Positions 8,308 through 16,094 of a stretch of DNA of 64,000 nucleotides are shown in pieces. The position numbers and the translations under genes were made by a program. Numbering within the stretch: position 1 is the first letter of the stretch; every line of letters starts with the position of its first letter. The DNA lies in the NCBI RefSeq assembly GCF_900128505.1, contig NZ_LT669941.1, positions 4,026,959 to 4,090,958 on the forward strand, read 5' to 3'. This DNA comes from Parabacteroides timonensis (GTDB lineage: Bacteria > Bacteroidota > Bacteroidia > Bacteroidales > Tannerellaceae). Under the pieces are notes generated by a model that was not told the origin of the DNA, made no database searches, and saw only the letters and a list, made by a program, of their open reading frames with translations.

Positions 8308-8565
8308 ATGGCCTCAAATGAACCCAAAAAGCGCAGTATTACCGGCAATCTTGTTGCTAACATGCTGACAGAGCGTGAAGACGACTTCACTTTTAATGTA
8401 ACTTACGTAGCAAACCGATCGATTGAAGACCTGTGTAAAATCGCAGCAAATGGAAAAAGTAAATTCTCGGCATCCGAATTATTGAGTGCTTATACCGATT
8501 TAAAGGAGGTAGCCAAGGAAGAATTATACTCAGTTTCTACCGTAGATCGCCCAGTAATCGAATAA
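8308..8565 (+). CDS. Truncated HU/IHF-like DNA-binding protein (N-terminal domain only)
   Basis: 85 residues. The segment from TGNLVANMLTEREDDF through IEDLCKIAANGKSKFSASELLSAY resembles the N-terminal part of the HU-like 'DNA-binding domain' proteins of Bacteroidales, which normally run on for another 100 or more residues with an HU-like beta-sheet and often a DUF4469 tail. Here the frame stops after STVDRPVIE, where the beta arms should begin, so the protein is either a remnant or a naturally short form. It lies 19 bp after the right inverted repeat of the putative inverton and 45 bp before the GLUG surface-protein gene. No Shine-Dalgarno is needed in this phylum. Family identification is from memory and moderate. 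Confidence 0.55.
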   Translation: MASNEPKKRSITGNLVANMLTEREDDFTFNVTYVANRSIEDLCKIAANGKSKFSASELLSAYTDLKEVAKEELYSVSTVDRPVIE

Positions 8566-8573
8566 CCTTATCA

Positions 8574-8590
8574 TCGACGATCATCGTCGA
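8574..8590 (+). other. Small stem-loop between the two inverton-controlled genes
   Basis: TCGACGA / TCGTCGA with a 3-nt loop, 21 bp before the ATG at 8611. There is no T-run, so it is more likely a processing or translational-control hairpin than a terminator. Confidence 0.4.
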
Positions 8591-8610
8591 AATACTTAAA
8601 AATTACATTA

Positions 8611-11298
8611 ATGAACATGGAAATAAATAATTCACTACATCTATCAATTAAGAGACTGCCTATATTCGTGTTTTTCTGTCTTATTTGTGGGCTGATTCAC
8701 GCAGAAAATACTCCCTGGAATGGAGGAATAACCACAACTATCATCAATGAAGGAGGAAACAATGGACAGGATGTCAATCAACCTATCCTGATTGCTACGG
8801 CTGGAGAACTGGCTTATCTGGCGCAACAAACGAATGCCGGCGGAGAGGAACTAACATTGGATAATGGGGGATCGATAAGTGGTAAAACAAACTTTAATGG
8901 AGTTTATTTCAAACTGACGGAGGATATAGATTTAGGGGAACAAGCTTGGACACCTATCGGCAAAGACAATAATAATTCTTTTCAGGGGACACTGGATGGA
9001 AATGGCAAAACAATTTGTAACCTAACCAGCATAAACGAATCTGATGATATTAATTATGCAGGTTTATTCGGATACATAAAGAACGGTTCCATACAGAATT
9101 TGCATATTGAAATCGCAGAAGCAGGGCTGCATACAACTAGTGCAATATATGTTGGAGCACTAGCTGGTTATGTTAAGGATAGCCCAATAACAAATTGCAG
9201 TATAAAAGGAGGAGATATAACAAGCGAAGTAAAATATTCTAGCCAACTAACCGTAGGTGGCTTGATCGGACAAATAATAACTAGCGATATAACTGATTGC
9301 AGTAGTTCCGTAGATGTGAAAGCTACTCTTACAGATGCATCAGGCCTTATGGCTGGAGGTATTACCGGAGCCAATATGCATACATCTTTCACAAACTGTC
9401 ATTATTCGGGTTCCGTTATGGCAGTCGATGAACGAAAAGATGATACTCCTAACAGTTATGCTGGAGGAATTACCGGTGCAAGCGATTTATCATCTGTTGG
9501 CGGTGGTTATTCCCGAACCAGTACAATATCCGAATGTACCGCCGATGTAAATATCTCTGCAGGTGCTTATGCCGGAGGAATTGTAGGATATTTTTACGCA
9601 GGAACTGTAGAAAAGTGTAAAGTCGAAGGTGTTATCTCCATAAAAGAGACTAAAGGTATGGCTGGTGGCATCGTAGGTAACTATATGCATAAAGGAATAG
9701 TTGCAGATTGCTATAATTGGGCTTCTGTTGCTGCTTTAGAGGCTGCCGGAGGAATTGTAGGATATAAACTTAGCACTTCTAATTCAACCATATCGAAATG
9801 CTGGAATTCTGGTGATATCACAGCCTCCTTCGCAGGTGGTATTGCCGGAAGGACAACTTACAGTACCATTGAAGAATGCTATACTTCGGGAAATATAACA
9901 GGAAAAGGCCCGAAAGATATTTATGCCGGAGGTATTGCCGCACATGCCGCAGAAGAAACTATTAAAAACTGTTCTTCGACGGCAAATGTAGTAGCTGAAA
10001 AAGAAGATAATGCACAATCTTTTGCCGGAGGGATTGTCGGGGTGGGTCTTAAAGGTAATAGTAATGAAACATCCATCCAAAACTGTTATGCCACAGGCAA
10101 AATAAGTTCAAACTTCGCAGCCGGAGGAATCGCCGGTCTAAATCAAGGTGATAATGGAAGTATAACTCATTGCGTTGCACTAAACATAGAGGGAATAGGC
10201 GAAATTACTAAAGACAAGCTTTCCCTGAAAGCCTCTCCCGAAGTGTACTTGGGTCGCATAACAGCAGAAAAGCAAGGTACGCTCACCTCGAATTTTGCCA
10301 GTCCTCTTATCCCCGGAGATTGGACGGATGAAGCCTCCGGCAAAGACGGTGACGACCTTACTTCCACTAATTTCACACAAGGTAACGGAAACGCCTTTGA
10401 CGGATGGGACGACACGGATGTCTGGTCGTTCGACCCTGACGGTATAAATCTGCCAATATTAAAAGTATTTGGTGAAAATTCTGCAGGTAAACCAGTACAA
10501 CCGAACATTCCGAAGTCCGACTTCCTTACTTTTACCGTCAAGTATGACACACCACAGAACGGTACGATAACTGTATCCTCTTCTACCGAAAATTCCATAC
10601 AATCCGGTGCACCTGTTGCCGGAGGAACCGAATTAATCATTTCCGCAACACCTAACGATGGGTATGAACTGACCAGTCTCAATATAAACGATAACCCTTT
10701 TAAATCCGGCGATACTTATATTGTAACTGGTGATGTTAAAATCAGTGCCTCTTTCGATGTCAAACCGACTCCACCCGATCCTGACCCTGTAATACCTGAT
10801 CCAGATCCTACGCCCACGGTTTTCCATTCGGTTACACTACCACAAGTGGAAGGTGCAACAACCGATCCGATAGCCGGTATTTATGAAGTGGAGGCATGGA
10901 GTAGTTTCCGTTTCTATCTTACGCTTGATAAAGAATATGATCTGTCCGAACCTGTTGTAACCACCGATCGCGGTGAAACCATCACTCCCCGAAATAGCGA
11001 CGGAGCATATATAATAAAATACATTCGCCAGCCGGTTGAAATCTATATAGATAATATCGTTAAGAACCCCGACCCGGTAGCTAATGAAATGATTAAAACC
11101 GACCAATCGAAAGTATGGACGGAGGGAGGATGTCTGCATATTATATCTGCAACCACCGGACAGCTGTATATCTATACGGTTGAGGGCAAACTGCAAAAGA
11201 AGCAACCTGTTATAACAGGCGAAACAGTAACCATCCCACTACCGGAAGGATTCTACATAATTCGTATTAATAATGAACAGTTTAAAGTAATTATTTAG
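8611..11298 (+). CDS. Large exported GLUG-repeat surface protein
   Basis: 895 residues. After a signal sequence (about residues 15-31, ending at IHA) comes a long run (about 70-530) of repeats with the pattern Y-A-G-G-I-x-G ... I-x-(N/E/D)-C-x-(S/T)-x-G, i.e. GLUG-type strands that form a right-handed beta-helix in adhesins and bacterial surface proteins. Then follow an InlB-B-like repeat (about 640-715; TFTVKYDTPQNGTITV), a Pro-Asp linker (PTPPDPDPVIPDPDPTPT), another beta domain and a C-terminal domain ending FYIIRINNEQFKVII, similar to Por-type sorting or DUF6383-like tails. Adhesion is a likely role, unproven. It lies behind the putative invertible promoter, which would make it phase-variable. 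Confidence 0.75.
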   Translation: MNMEINNSLHLSIKRLPIFVFFCLICGLIHAENTPWNGGITTTIINEGGNNGQDVNQPILIATAGELAYLAQQTNAGGEELTLDNGGSISGKTNFNGVYFKLTEDIDLGEQAWTPIGKDNNNSFQGTLDGNGKTICNLTSINESDDINYAGLFGYIKNGSIQNLHIEIAEAGLHTTSAIYVGALAGYVKDSPITNCSIKGGDITSEVKYSSQLTVGGLIGQIITSDITDCSSSVDVKATLTDASGLMAGGITGANMHTSFTNCHYSGSVMAVDERKDDTPNSYAGGITGASDLSSVGGGYSRTSTISECTADVNISAGAYAGGIVGYFYAGTVEKCKVEGVISIKETKGMAGGIVGNYMHKGIVADCYNWASVAALEAAGGIVGYKLSTSNSTISKCWNSGDITASFAGGIAGRTTYSTIEECYTSGNITGKGPKDIYAGGIAAHAAEETIKNCSSTANVVAEKEDNAQSFAGGIVGVGLKGNSNETSIQNCYATGKISSNFAAGGIAGLNQGDNGSITHCVALNIEGIGEITKDKLSLKASPEVYLGRITAEKQGTLTSNFASPLIPGDWTDEASGKDGDDLTSTNFTQGNGNAFDGWDDTDVWSFDPDGINLPILKVFGENSAGKPVQPNIPKSDFLTFTVKYDTPQNGTITVSSSTENSIQSGAPVAGGTELIISATPNDGYELTSLNINDNPFKSGDTYIVTGDVKISASFDVKPTPPDPDPVIPDPDPTPTVFHSVTLPQVEGATTDPIAGIYEVEAWSSFRFYLTLDKEYDLSEPVVTTDRGETITPRNSDGAYIIKYIRQPVEIYIDNIVKNPDPVANEMIKTDQSKVWTEGGCLHIISATTGQLYIYTVEGKLQKKQPVITGETVTIPLPEGFYIIRINNEQFKVII

Positions 11299-11364
11299 TA
11301 AATAATGCTTCCTTAGTCAAAGGAACAAAAAAATAGCCAAAACCGATAGAGTTTACTAGTCAGA

Positions 11365-11406
11365 GGGGATACGTCAAAGTAATATTTGAAACGTGTCCCC
11401 TTCTCT
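11365..11406 (+). terminator. Terminator after GLUG protein gene
   Basis: GGGGATACGT (11365-11374) pairs with ACGTGTCCCC (11391-11400) with one T-G wobble, and inner CAAA/TTTG can extend the stem. A pyrimidine-rich stretch (TTCTCTATTT) follows. Confidence 0.6.
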
Positions 11407-11427
11407 ATTTATTTCAGAAAAAAAATA

Positions 11428-11435
11428 TAACTTTG
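11428..11435 (+). promoter_or_regulatory. -7 element of the sulfatase promoter
   Basis: TAACTTTG, exact TAnnTTTG. The expected transcription start near 11442 rules out the in-frame starts at 11393 and 11441 and favours ATG 11468. Confidence 0.55.
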
Positions 11436-11467
11436 CCAGCATGTCTGACAAGAAACATCTTAGATTC

Positions 11468-12907
11468 ATGAAAAAAACTATTTTACTCGCTTCCGGCCTG
11501 ATTGCGGCCATCCCTTTTGTGCATGCACAGAAAAACAAAGACAAAAAACCGAATGTTGTATTCATCCTGGCAGATGACCTGGGATACGGCGATTTGAGTT
11601 GTTACGGACAGGAAAAGTTCAGCACTCCCAACATCGACCAACTGGCACAAAACGGTATGCGTTTCACCCAGTGTTACTCAGGAACAACTGTCAGTGCCCC
11701 TTCCCGCTCCTGCCTGTTGACAGGTACGCACAGCGGACATACTCCTATCCGTGGAAACAAGGAATTAGACCCGGAAGGACAATTCCCATTGCCTGCCGAT
11801 GCACGTACTATCTTCCATGTCATGCAGGATGCAGGATACAAGACTTCTGCCTTCGGTAAATGGGGATTAGGTTACATTGGCACTACCGGTGATCCTAAAA
11901 ACCAGGGTTGCGAAACATTCTTCGGATATAACTGCCAGCTATTGGCTCACAGCTATTATCCTGACCATCTGTGGGATAACGACCAACGTGTCGAGCTAAA
12001 AGACAACGTCCTGGAAGTGGAATACGGAAAAGGAACCTATTCGCAAGACCTGATCCACTCCAAAGCACTCGATTACCTGGATAATCTAAAAGAAGACGAA
12101 CCGTTCTTCATGTGGTATCCGACTATTTTACCGCATGCCGAACTGATCGTGCCGGAAGACAGCATCATCAAAAAGTTCCGTGGTATGTATCCGGAAAAAG
12201 CTTATAAAGGAACAGAACCGGGCAATCCGGGATTCCGTAAAGGGGGTTACTGCACACAGCTTTATCCGCATGCTACATTCGCAGCGATGATCTATCGCCT
12301 GGATGTATATGTGGGACAGATCGTACAGAAACTGAAAGACAAAGGATTATACGATAACACGATCATTATATTCGCCAGCGATAACGGCCCTCACATGGAA
12401 GGTGGCGCCGATCCTGATTTCTTCAACAGCAATGGCATCTACCGTGGTTACAAACGTGACCTGTATGAAGGTGGTATCCGTGTGCCGATGATCATCTCCT
12501 GGCCGGGACATATACAACCGGGAACAGAAACAAATTTCATGTGTTCTTTTTGGGATGTATTGCCTACTTTCGAAGAGATCATCCATCCGAAAGCAAAACA
12601 GAAAGAAATGGACGGCGTAAGCATGCTGCCGCTGTTGCAAAACCGCAAAGGACAGAAGGAACATGAATTTCTGTACTTCGAATTTCAGGAAATGAATGGC
12701 CGTCAGGCTGTACGCCAAGGTTCATGGAAACTGGTACACATGAATATCCGTGGAGATAAACCGTATTATGAACTTTATAACTTAGCAGCTGATCCTTCGG
12801 AAAAATACAACCTGTTGGATAAATATCCGGAAAAGGTGGCCGAGCTGAAAGAGATCATGGTTCGTGAACATATTGAAGATCCGAACTGGCCATTGCTGAA
12901 GAAGTAA
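11468..12907 (+). CDS. Exported S1-type sulfatase (serine-type active site)
   Basis: 479 residues with signal peptide MKKTILLASGLIAAIPFVHA. Metal-binding DD occurs at residues 36-37 (ILADDLGYGD) and the sulfatase signature S-A-P-S-R at 76-80 followed by SCLLTG. The modified residue is Ser76 rather than Cys, so maturation to formylglycine needs an anaerobic sulfatase-maturating radical SAM enzyme; none is recognisable in this window (the radical SAM at 36039 is a different family). The C-terminal half has the usual FASDNGPH motif. Substrate is unknown: arylsulfatase-like or glycan sulfatase. It stands alone with its own promoter and a strong terminator, not in a PUL. Confidence 0.88.
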   Translation: MKKTILLASGLIAAIPFVHAQKNKDKKPNVVFILADDLGYGDLSCYGQEKFSTPNIDQLAQNGMRFTQCYSGTTVSAPSRSCLLTGTHSGHTPIRGNKELDPEGQFPLPADARTIFHVMQDAGYKTSAFGKWGLGYIGTTGDPKNQGCETFFGYNCQLLAHSYYPDHLWDNDQRVELKDNVLEVEYGKGTYSQDLIHSKALDYLDNLKEDEPFFMWYPTILPHAELIVPEDSIIKKFRGMYPEKAYKGTEPGNPGFRKGGYCTQLYPHATFAAMIYRLDVYVGQIVQKLKDKGLYDNTIIIFASDNGPHMEGGADPDFFNSNGIYRGYKRDLYEGGIRVPMIISWPGHIQPGTETNFMCSFWDVLPTFEEIIHPKAKQKEMDGVSMLPLLQNRKGQKEHEFLYFEFQEMNGRQAVRQGSWKLVHMNIRGDKPYYELYNLAADPSEKYNLLDKYPEKVAELKEIMVREHIEDPNWPLLKK

Positions 12908-12910
12908 AAA

Positions 12911-12938
12911 ACCATTTCGTGGACTTCCACGAGATGGT
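12911..12938. repeat. Palindromic hairpin repeat, copy 1
   Basis: ACCATTTCGTGG-actt-CCACGAGATGGT: 12-bp arms with one T-G pair, starting 4 bp after the sulfatase stop. The core TCGTGGACTTCCACGA recurs inside dinD (13257-13284) and after it (13930-13957). Confidence 0.85.
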
Positions 12939-12951
12939 CGAAGATAAATGT

Positions 12952-13000
12952 AAAAGCAGGCTGGATTAATTAATAAAATAATTCAGCCTGCTTTTATTTT
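12952..13000 (+). terminator. Strong terminator after sulfatase
   Basis: A 17-bp stem (12952-12968 with 12979-12995, one G-T pair, core AAAAGCAGGCTG / CAGCCTGCTTTT) followed by a T-rich tail. Confidence 0.8.
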
Positions 13001-13019
13001 ATATATCCCTTATTTATTC

Positions 13020-13027
13020 TACCTTTG
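13020..13027 (+). promoter_or_regulatory. -7 element of the dinD-like gene
   Basis: TACCTTTG, exact TAnnTTTG, 34 bp before ATG 13061. The gene therefore has its own promoter after the sulfatase terminator. Confidence 0.5.
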
Positions 13028-13060
13028 GAAATATTATAAACAATCTTAAACTATAAAAAC

Positions 13061-13903
13061 ATGGAAACAAACCGTAACATGAAAAAAGTAGACAACAGTA
13101 TCTTTGAACAAATCAAAAGAATAGATGAAAATGGGGCTGAATACTGGTCAGCTCGAGAACTAGCCAAAGTCTTGGAATACTCCGAATACAGAAACTTCTT
13201 ACCTGTGATAGAAAAAGCTAAAGAAGCTTGCATTAATAGTGGTCAAACACCGTCATATCATTTCGTGGACTTCCACGAGATGATCGAGATAGGAAAAGGA
13301 GCTTTAAGAGAATTTGAATCAATCAAACTTTCCCGTTACGCTTGCTATCTCATCGTCCAGAATGCAGATCCTAGCAAAGAAGTTGTTGCTAATGGACAGA
13401 CTTATTTTGCAGTTCAGACCCGTATTGCAGAAATCAAACAGATGGACGAATATAACCGTCTGAATACTGAAGATTCAAAACGATTATTTCTTAGAGAGGA
13501 ATTAAGTCGGCATAATATTCAGCTTGCTGATGCTGCTAAATGTGCCGGAGTTATTGAACCTAAAGACTATGCCATCTTCCAAAACCATGGATATATGGGG
13601 TGGTATGGTGGTATGAGTGCAAAAGATATTCATGCACATAAAGGATTAAAGAAAAGTCAGAAGATACTTGACCATATGGGTAGTACAGAATTAGCTGCAA
13701 ATCTGTTCCGTGCCACGCAAACAGAAGATAAACTACGTAGAGAAAATATTAAAGGTAAGACAAAAGCCAACCAAACACACTACAATGTCGGAGCCAAAGT
13801 TCGTAAAACAATTGAAGAATTAGGTGGTACAATGCCTGAAGATCTTCCTGTTGCAGAGAGTATTAAAAAGATAGAAGCAAAAGATACGAAGAAATTGTCT
13901 TAA
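13061..13903 (+). CDS. dinD: DinD-family protein with Bro-N domain
   Basis: 280 residues. The N-terminal half (WSARELAKVLEYSEYRNFLPVIEKAKEAC...) is a Bro-N/DinD fold, and the middle (LSRYACYLIVQNADPSKEVVANGQTYFAVQTR) is the DinD signature; a charged C-terminal part follows. In E. coli DinD is SOS-induced and antagonises RecA filaments; whether this holds in Bacteroidetes is unknown. Related Bro-N genes are often carried on phages and mobile DNA. The strange point is DNA-level: the codons for HFVDFHEM form a 12-bp-arm palindrome also present on both sides of the gene. The start is ATG 13061, with ATG 13079 as alternative. Confidence 0.75.
   Translation: METNRNMKKVDNSIFEQIKRIDENGAEYWSARELAKVLEYSEYRNFLPVIEKAKEACINSGQTPSYHFVDFHEMIEIGKGALREFESIKLSRYACYLIVQNADPSKEVVANGQTYFAVQTRIAEIKQMDEYNRLNTEDSKRLFLREELSRHNIQLADAAKCAGVIEPKDYAIFQNHGYMGWYGGMSAKDIHAHKGLKKSQKILDHMGSTELAANLFRATQTEDKLRRENIKGKTKANQTHYNVGAKVRKTIEELGGTMPEDLPVAESIKKIEAKDTKKLS
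13257..13284. repeat. Palindromic hairpin repeat, copy 2, inside dinD
   Basis: ATCATTTCGTGG-actt-CCACGAGATGAT, in frame within dinD and coding HFVDFHEM. It shares the palindromic core with copies 1 and 3. Confidence 0.85.
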
Positions 13904-13929
13904 CCTGTTAATCAACTGAAAAAGTAATG

Positions 13930-13957
13930 ATCATCTCGTGGAAGTCCACGAGATGAT
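13930..13957. repeat. Palindromic hairpin repeat, copy 3; likely bidirectional terminator
   Basis: ATCATCTCGTGG-aagt-CCACGAGATGAT, perfect 12-bp arms, between the convergent dinD and C10 protease genes. It is the reverse complement orientation of copies 1 and 2. Its position fits termination of both genes. Confidence 0.8.
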
Positions 13958-13977
13958 TATCTTCAAATAAAACCTAA

Positions 13978-15804
13978 TTATTTCTTTACCAGTTTATGAC
14001 TACTTCGTCCTTCCACAGTCATAACTTCCAATACATAAACTCCGGCCGGATAGCTATCATAAGAAAGTGATAATTGAGTATTATTACCTGCTGATTGTTT
14101 TTTCATCAATCGTCCGTTCATATCATACAAAACCACTTCTTTAATTGCAATAGGGGCAGTTATCTGAACCGTTCCGGCTACGTCATAAGAAACGAAAACA
14201 CCTGTTTCGGCTGTTATATTTTCCGTTGAGGTAGAAGGATCGGCGGCCACCACGATTTCACCGGTTGTATTATTATTGCCTCTCACCCATTTCCATTCAC
14301 TCCCGTCACTACTTTTATATAACAAACGGATACGGTCACCGGGAGCGATCGTTTTAGTGATCGTACAAGGTACTTCCTGTCCTACTCCACGTTCGATCTG
14401 GATAGTAACAGGTTCTTCGCTGGAGATAAATTCTTTTGTATTCCCGTTTTTGTCTACAAGAGCGACAACCAGGTTACCTGAAAAATCACGGATACTCATG
14501 TTGCCTACATAACCATACTGAACACCGAAAAGCTGATTTTCTTCAAAATCTTCTGTGGTGGCTTCAAGGCCGGCAAAGACAGTACCCTCATTTTCCCCAT
14601 AGAAGAAAGCCAATACATCCTGATAGGTAGAACCTTCCACCGGCTTTTTCATACTGATAATGGCATCCTGACCAAGCGAGAAACCACCTCCGCTATTACC
14701 ACCGGTTCCCTGCACTTCAGGTTCGAGGACAGATAACAGGTAATACCCATTAGCCAGTCCGCTCCATCCCCAGTTCACATGATAATAATCGGCATCGTTG
14801 TAACCGTCGATGATAAATTGATGACCTTCTTTCTGATCATTCTCACCACCATAGACAACAGGGCGATTATCATCCAGTTCACTTTTGATAATCGCTTCCC
14901 ATTCGTCTTTCTGATAATTATTGCGTTGCAGGACATGGAGAGATTTATCGTATTTCATATAATTGACAAGCCCCTGGGCTGCCGTTAATGTCAAGGCACC
15001 GCTGTTACCAGGAGCATAATTCATTTCTGAGAAAACACCGCAATCGTACATCAGGGTGGCTACGTTTTGGGCCTGCTCAGTAGTATATTGCCCTGCCGTG
15101 TAGGTAGAAGGCATGTTATCCCACTGGTATGGAGTGTCGAAAGTAGCGGAAAGAGACAGATTATAAGTCTGCGAAGTATAAGAATGACTCCCCTGCCCTA
15201 CGTCCGGCCATTTATGATATTGCATGGCGATAGCCGTCGAGGTGGCAACACATCCGGTGGGTGTACGCTGGCTGTTTACCACCGGGCATAAGTTATTATA
15301 AGGTGTCATCTGATCCCAAAGGACAGTTGTTAATAACGTTCCGGTCGATTTCAACTGCATCTTACCCTGACGAACTTCGTTCCAGGCGGCTGTGACGTCC
15401 TTTGAAACCTCCGGTTTGTTTTCACGTATCCAGTTGATCTGACGCTGGTAACTTTCAAACCATCCACGCAGGTTGGACGGCATGGAGTTTTTTTCAAACA
15501 GTTGCTGCATGCCATAACCTAGAATAGGATATACAGCATCATCACCGGCTACAACGACAAAACCGTCGGCATCTTCGCGGTTAAATACGTAAAAGGTAGC
15601 ATCCTGTACGGAACCGGCTGATTTGGTAGCCGCTCCGGCATCCGACCAGACCAATTTCACCTCCGATTCCGAAGCTTTTGTCTGCGGAGAATTACTTTTC
15701 AGGAAACTGAGGGCTACGCTCTTCGCCTGTTTTACATCAATAGGTGCAGCACTTATCGACATTGTTAACAAGGCGGTAAAGAAAATAAAAGTACATCTTC
15801 TCAT
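13978..15804 (-). CDS. C10-family cysteine protease (streptopain/interpain-like), exported
   Basis: 608 residues: signal peptide (to about residue 19, SISAA), an N-terminal pro-domain of the Spi/C10 inhibitor type (about 20-150), the catalytic domain with Cys185 in PTGCVATSTAIAMQYHKWP and His328 in EGHQFIIDGYN, and the NWGWSG motif at 345-349. This is the papain-like streptopain fold. The C-terminal tail (about 535-608) ends in a Por-type domain (YPAGVYVLEVMTVEGRSSHKLVKK), suggesting surface delivery or anchoring. Such proteases degrade host or dietary proteins and mature by autocleavage. It is monocistronic, and no perfect -7 motif was found upstream. Confidence 0.9.
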   Translation of the reverse strand: MRRCTFIFFTALLTMSISAAPIDVKQAKSVALSFLKSNSPQTKASESEVKLVWSDAGAATKSAGSVQDATFYVFNREDADGFVVVAGDDAVYPILGYGMQQLFEKNSMPSNLRGWFESYQRQINWIRENKPEVSKDVTAAWNEVRQGKMQLKSTGTLLTTVLWDQMTPYNNLCPVVNSQRTPTGCVATSTAIAMQYHKWPDVGQGSHSYTSQTYNLSLSATFDTPYQWDNMPSTYTAGQYTTEQAQNVATLMYDCGVFSEMNYAPGNSGALTLTAAQGLVNYMKYDKSLHVLQRNNYQKDEWEAIIKSELDDNRPVVYGGENDQKEGHQFIIDGYNDADYYHVNWGWSGLANGYYLLSVLEPEVQGTGGNSGGGFSLGQDAIISMKKPVEGSTYQDVLAFFYGENEGTVFAGLEATTEDFEENQLFGVQYGYVGNMSIRDFSGNLVVALVDKNGNTKEFISSEEPVTIQIERGVGQEVPCTITKTIAPGDRIRLLYKSSDGSEWKWVRGNNNTTGEIVVAADPSTSTENITAETGVFVSYDVAGTVQITAPIAIKEVVLYDMNGRLMKKQSAGNNTQLSLSYDSYPAGVYVLEVMTVEGRSSHKLVKK

Positions 15805-16094
15805 TACTTGTCATTTTTTAGTTTAAACTTAGTTTGCGCTTATCAGAGGTTTGGTTGAAGGGTATTAATGGCGTTTTACTTAATTCCTTAATAAAGGTGT
15901 TCCTATAACAAAGAAAAGAGAAAAATAGTTTCCCTTTCCACTTTAATGAAGAAGCATTTTCTTTGATATCACAATATGTGATACCAAAAAAGCCAGGTAA
16001 CCCCCGACCGAAAATAAGTTATGTGAAGTAAAACAAAATAAATTGACTAACTTTGTGGCTTTAAACTGAAAACGATATAAAACGATTAAATATT
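15805..16094. other. Divergent intergenic region between C10 protease and leuS
   Basis: 290 bp, AT-rich. Apart from the leuS -7 element at 16048-16055 I see no gene and no strong stem. Confidence 0.5.
16048..16055 (+). promoter_or_regulatory. -7 element of leuS-yitT
   Basis: TAACTTTG, exact TAnnTTTG, 39 bp upstream of the leuS ATG. Confidence 0.5.

Noticed and set aside
9300..10200. Repeats in the GLUG gene as a tandem DNA repeat array or CRISPR
   Set aside because: Repetition is at protein level with varied codons and unequal spacing; no identical spaced repeats.
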